Source: Chloracidobacterium validum
Lineage (GTDB): Bacteria; Acidobacteriota; Blastocatellia; Chloracidobacteriales; Chloracidobacteriaceae
Reading direction: 5' to 3'
DNA: 64,000 nt
NCBI RefSeq assembly: GCF_018304825.1
Contig: NZ_CP072649.1
Location: 558,001 to 622,000, forward strand
In this document: one piece after another, positions 62,325 to 64,000 of the stretch
How positions within the stretch are numbered: the first letter of the stretch is position 1
Layout of the letters: each line of letters begins with the position of its first letter
Program-made: the position numbers and the translations under genes
Notes under the pieces: generated by a model
What the model was told of the DNA's origin: nothing
Seen by the model: the letters and a program-made list of their open reading frames with translations, nothing else
Database searches by the model: none

Positions 62325-62780
62325 TCAGACCATCGGCGGGGGCGTCGGGCGATTGAGAACGGCTATCGTGAGCCGGCTGACACAGACGAGCCGTCCATCA
62401 TCGTCACGGATTTTGATGTCCCAGACGTGCGTACTCGAACCAATATGCAGTGCCGTCACCGTCCCGTGAACGTAGCCGTCCCGCGCGGCGCGAATGTGGT
62501 TCGCGTTGATTTCCAGCCCAACGATCATTCGCTCTGGTGAGACAAGGTGGGAAGCCACGCTGCCGAGTGTTTCCGCCAGGGCGACCGAGGCCCCGCCGTG
62601 AAGCAGGCCGAAGGGTTGTTTCGTTCGCTCATCAACCGGCATGCGCGCCCGCAGAAACGTCGGCGACGCTTCCGTAAACTCGATTCCTAGGTGGGCTGCC
62701 AGTCCGGTGCGCGCCGAGGACAGATTGGCGGGGGCAGCGTCGGAAGGAAAGACGGCCAATGATTGTTCATTCATAGACAT
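62325..62780 (-). CDS. PaaI/MenI-type hotdog-fold acyl-CoA thioesterase
   Basis: About 151 residues, typical for 4HBT hotdog proteins. The active-site helix is PFGLLHGGASVALAETLGSVAS, where HGG and the Glu of AET are characteristic of the PaaI/EntH/MenI branch that hydrolyses aromatic or short acyl-CoA. The strand VGLEINANHIRAARDGYVHGTV follows. The first 20 residues are variable. ATG 62780 is chosen, with ATG 62774 as alternative; neither has a ribosome-binding site. The natural substrate is unknown; a housekeeping role in CoA ester turnover is likely. Confidence 0.85.
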   Translation of the reverse strand: MSMNEQSLAVFPSDAAPANLSSARTGLAAHLGIEFTEASPTFLRARMPVDERTKQPFGLLHGGASVALAETLGSVASHLVSPERMIVGLEINANHIRAARDGYVHGTVTALHIGSSTHVWDIKIRDDDGRLVCVSRLTIAVLNRPTPPPMV

Positions 62781-62893
62781 TGCTTGTGATTCAACGTTCA
62801 GGCGAGTCACAGCCGGCGCGAAAGCGCCAGTTGCCGTGACTCACGAACGCAGGAGATTGAGCGTGGCTCCAGGGAGGCTACCGATGTGGGGAG

Positions 62894-64000
62894 CTATCGG
62901 TTACGCCCGTACTGTTCATGGCTCGATACCCAGTCATGCGAGCTAATGGCCGAAGCGAGCGAGAGTTCACCGGCCAGGACGACCGCCGCCACGATTTCAG
63001 CGAGCTTGTTGACATTACCCGGCCCATCGCAGCCAAGCAACTTCAGGCATTCTTTCTGAGTCGGCAGCCCGGTGCCGCCCCCATAGGTCGCCACGATGAG
63101 CGATGGAATCGTCATCGAAAGATAGAGCGCGTCTTCCGGGGTACGCTCGCAGTAGAGAATCCCGGCCGACGACTCGGACACATTGGCCACGTCCTGTCCG
63201 GTCGCAATGAACATCGCCGTCACGCCATTGGCCGAATGTGCGCCGTTGTTGTTGACGCCCGACATGAAGCCACCGATGGACTGCACCTGGAAGTGGTAGT
63301 GCAGCGACTCCGGCGAGGTGCGCATCACCTGCCGGAGCAAGTCACCGGGAATGGTGGCTTCGGCCGTGACGCGCTTGCCGCGGGTCATGATGCTGTTGAT
63401 TTGTGACGCTTTTTTGTCAGTGGCAAAGTTCGACTCCAAAAACCAGCGGACGACTTTCCCCTGGTTTTGCACAATCCACTGGCAGGCGGCGTAGGTTGCC
63501 CGTCCCACCATGTTCTGGCCGGCGGCATCGCCGGTTGAGTAGTTGAAGCGCGTGTAGAGAAACTTGTTCGACTGGTAGAACTCGATATTGAGCAGCTTGC
63601 CAATTCGGGTGGTGGACTCGGCGGCCGCTTTGACTTGGTCAAAGTTTTCTCGCAACCAGTCAGCGAAGTCACGGGCGTCGCGGGCATTTTGGAAAATGAA
63701 CACTGGGGCGCGTTGCATTTGGTCGGCAGAGACCGTGCAGAGCACCCCGCCCGCCATTGTGAGCGCCTTCATGCCCCGATTGTAGCTCGCCACGAGCGTG
63801 CCTTCCGAAGTCGCCATGGGCACCAGAAACTCCCCTTGGGCGTGTTCCCCGTGGATGAGAATCGGCCCGGCCAACCCAATTGGAACCTGCGCGACACCGA
63901 TGAAGCTTTCTATGTTGCCCCGGCACACATGTGGGTCAAACGAATAGCGGTTGATGTGTTGGAGCGGCTCACCAGTCCGCTGCTGCACCAGTTCCTGCCG
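62894..64000 (-). CDS. Hydroxymethylglutaryl-CoA reductase, 5' end beyond the window
   Basis: About 369 residues are visible; the frame stays open to base 64000, so the start is outside. The catalytic Glu lies in PMATSEGTLVAS, the Lys in ATDKKASQIN, the Asp in ATGQDVANVSES and the His in the end sequence SSHEQYGRNR. The NADPH-binding-type segment STGDAAGQNMVG and the Gly-rich ATYGGGTGLPTQ resemble the class I form found in eukaryotes, archaea and some bacteria. It makes mevalonate from HMG-CoA, the entry to the mevalonate route of isoprenoid synthesis. No other mevalonate-pathway gene is in the window. Confidence 0.9.
   Translation of the reverse strand, partial: RQELVQQRTGEPLQHINRYSFDPHVCRGNIESFIGVAQVPIGLAGPILIHGEHAQGEFLVPMATSEGTLVASYNRGMKALTMAGGVLCTVSADQMQRAPVFIFQNARDARDFADWLRENFDQVKAAAESTTRIGKLLNIEFYQSNKFLYTRFNYSTGDAAGQNMVGRATYAACQWIVQNQGKVVRWFLESNFATDKKASQINSIMTRGKRVTAEATIPGDLLRQVMRTSPESLHYHFQVQSIGGFMSGVNNNGAHSANGVTAMFIATGQDVANVSESSAGILYCERTPEDALYLSMTIPSLIVATYGGGTGLPTQKECLKLLGCDGPGNVNKLAEIVAAVVLAGELSLASAISSHDWVSSHEQYGRNR

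Noticed and set aside
1-64000. tRNA, rRNA genes and insertion sequences
   Set aside because: I found no convincing tRNA arms, rRNA sequence, transposase gene or terminal inverted repeats by reading; a covariance-model scan would be needed to exclude small RNAs.

Overview
The window is high-GC bacterial DNA with no rRNA, tRNA, insertion sequence or CRISPR array that I can see. Several traits together point to an Acidobacteriota-type chromosome, perhaps close to Chloracidobacterium: two Oar-like TonB receptors with carboxypeptidase-regulatory N-terminal domains, a VWFA-type protein, a BACON/beta-repeat subtilase, an acyl-ligase-rich polyhydroxyalkanoate (PHA) region, a 2-oxoacid:ferredoxin oxidoreductase and an HMG-CoA reductase. 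This assignment is inference; no marker gene is present.

Layout. 1-4.1 kb is the edge of a CRISPR-Cas locus: the C-terminal part of cas1 and a cas2 on the + strand face a minus-strand operon of a DUF4407-like membrane coiled-coil protein, a second cas2 and a CARF-HEPN (TM1812/Csx-type) ribonuclease. 4.4-12.3 kb carries a processive family 2 glycosyltransferase, a photolyase, and a signalling group: a three-receiver hybrid histidine kinase, a lone response regulator and a divergent DHp-receiver-SpoIIE phosphatase. 12.6-23.5 kb holds a GNAT, PHA synthase (phaC), a 1444-residue secreted subtilase, fumarylacetoacetase and a SWIM-SNF2 helicase. 24-27.6 kb is a small plus-strand type III secretion island with sctU and four to five small secretion-type genes. 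27.6-31.9 kb is an exopolysaccharide operon (FecR-like, TPR, O-antigen ligase) and a VWA protein; a FliJ/SctO-like gene follows at 32 kb.

32.7-49.5 kb is dominated by PHA biology: a second synthase whose nucleophile is Ser instead of Cys, a PhaE-like subunit and a phasin form one operon. Further on, the regulator phaR heads an operon with two acyl-CoA ligases, an alpha/beta hydrolase and an unusual KASIII. A 20-bp motif shared upstream of the phasin and of phaR looks like a PhaR operator. Between them lie a Uma2 endonuclease with a 63-bp repeat tail, a TonB receptor and an RND efflux pair.

49.5-64 kb holds a second TonB receptor, an HtrA protease, a Spy-like protein, a GT87 glycosyltransferase, korAB, a CBS protein, two unrecognised genes, a PaaI-type thioesterase and a 5'-truncated HMG-CoA reductase.

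The points I would look at first are the membrane protein-cas2-CARF/HEPN operon, the phaR operon with a KASIII lacking two catalytic residues, the shared PhaR motif, the Ser-type PhaC paralogue and the type III secretion island. Short intergenic tandem duplications (15-19 bp, 0-2 mismatches) recur across the window.
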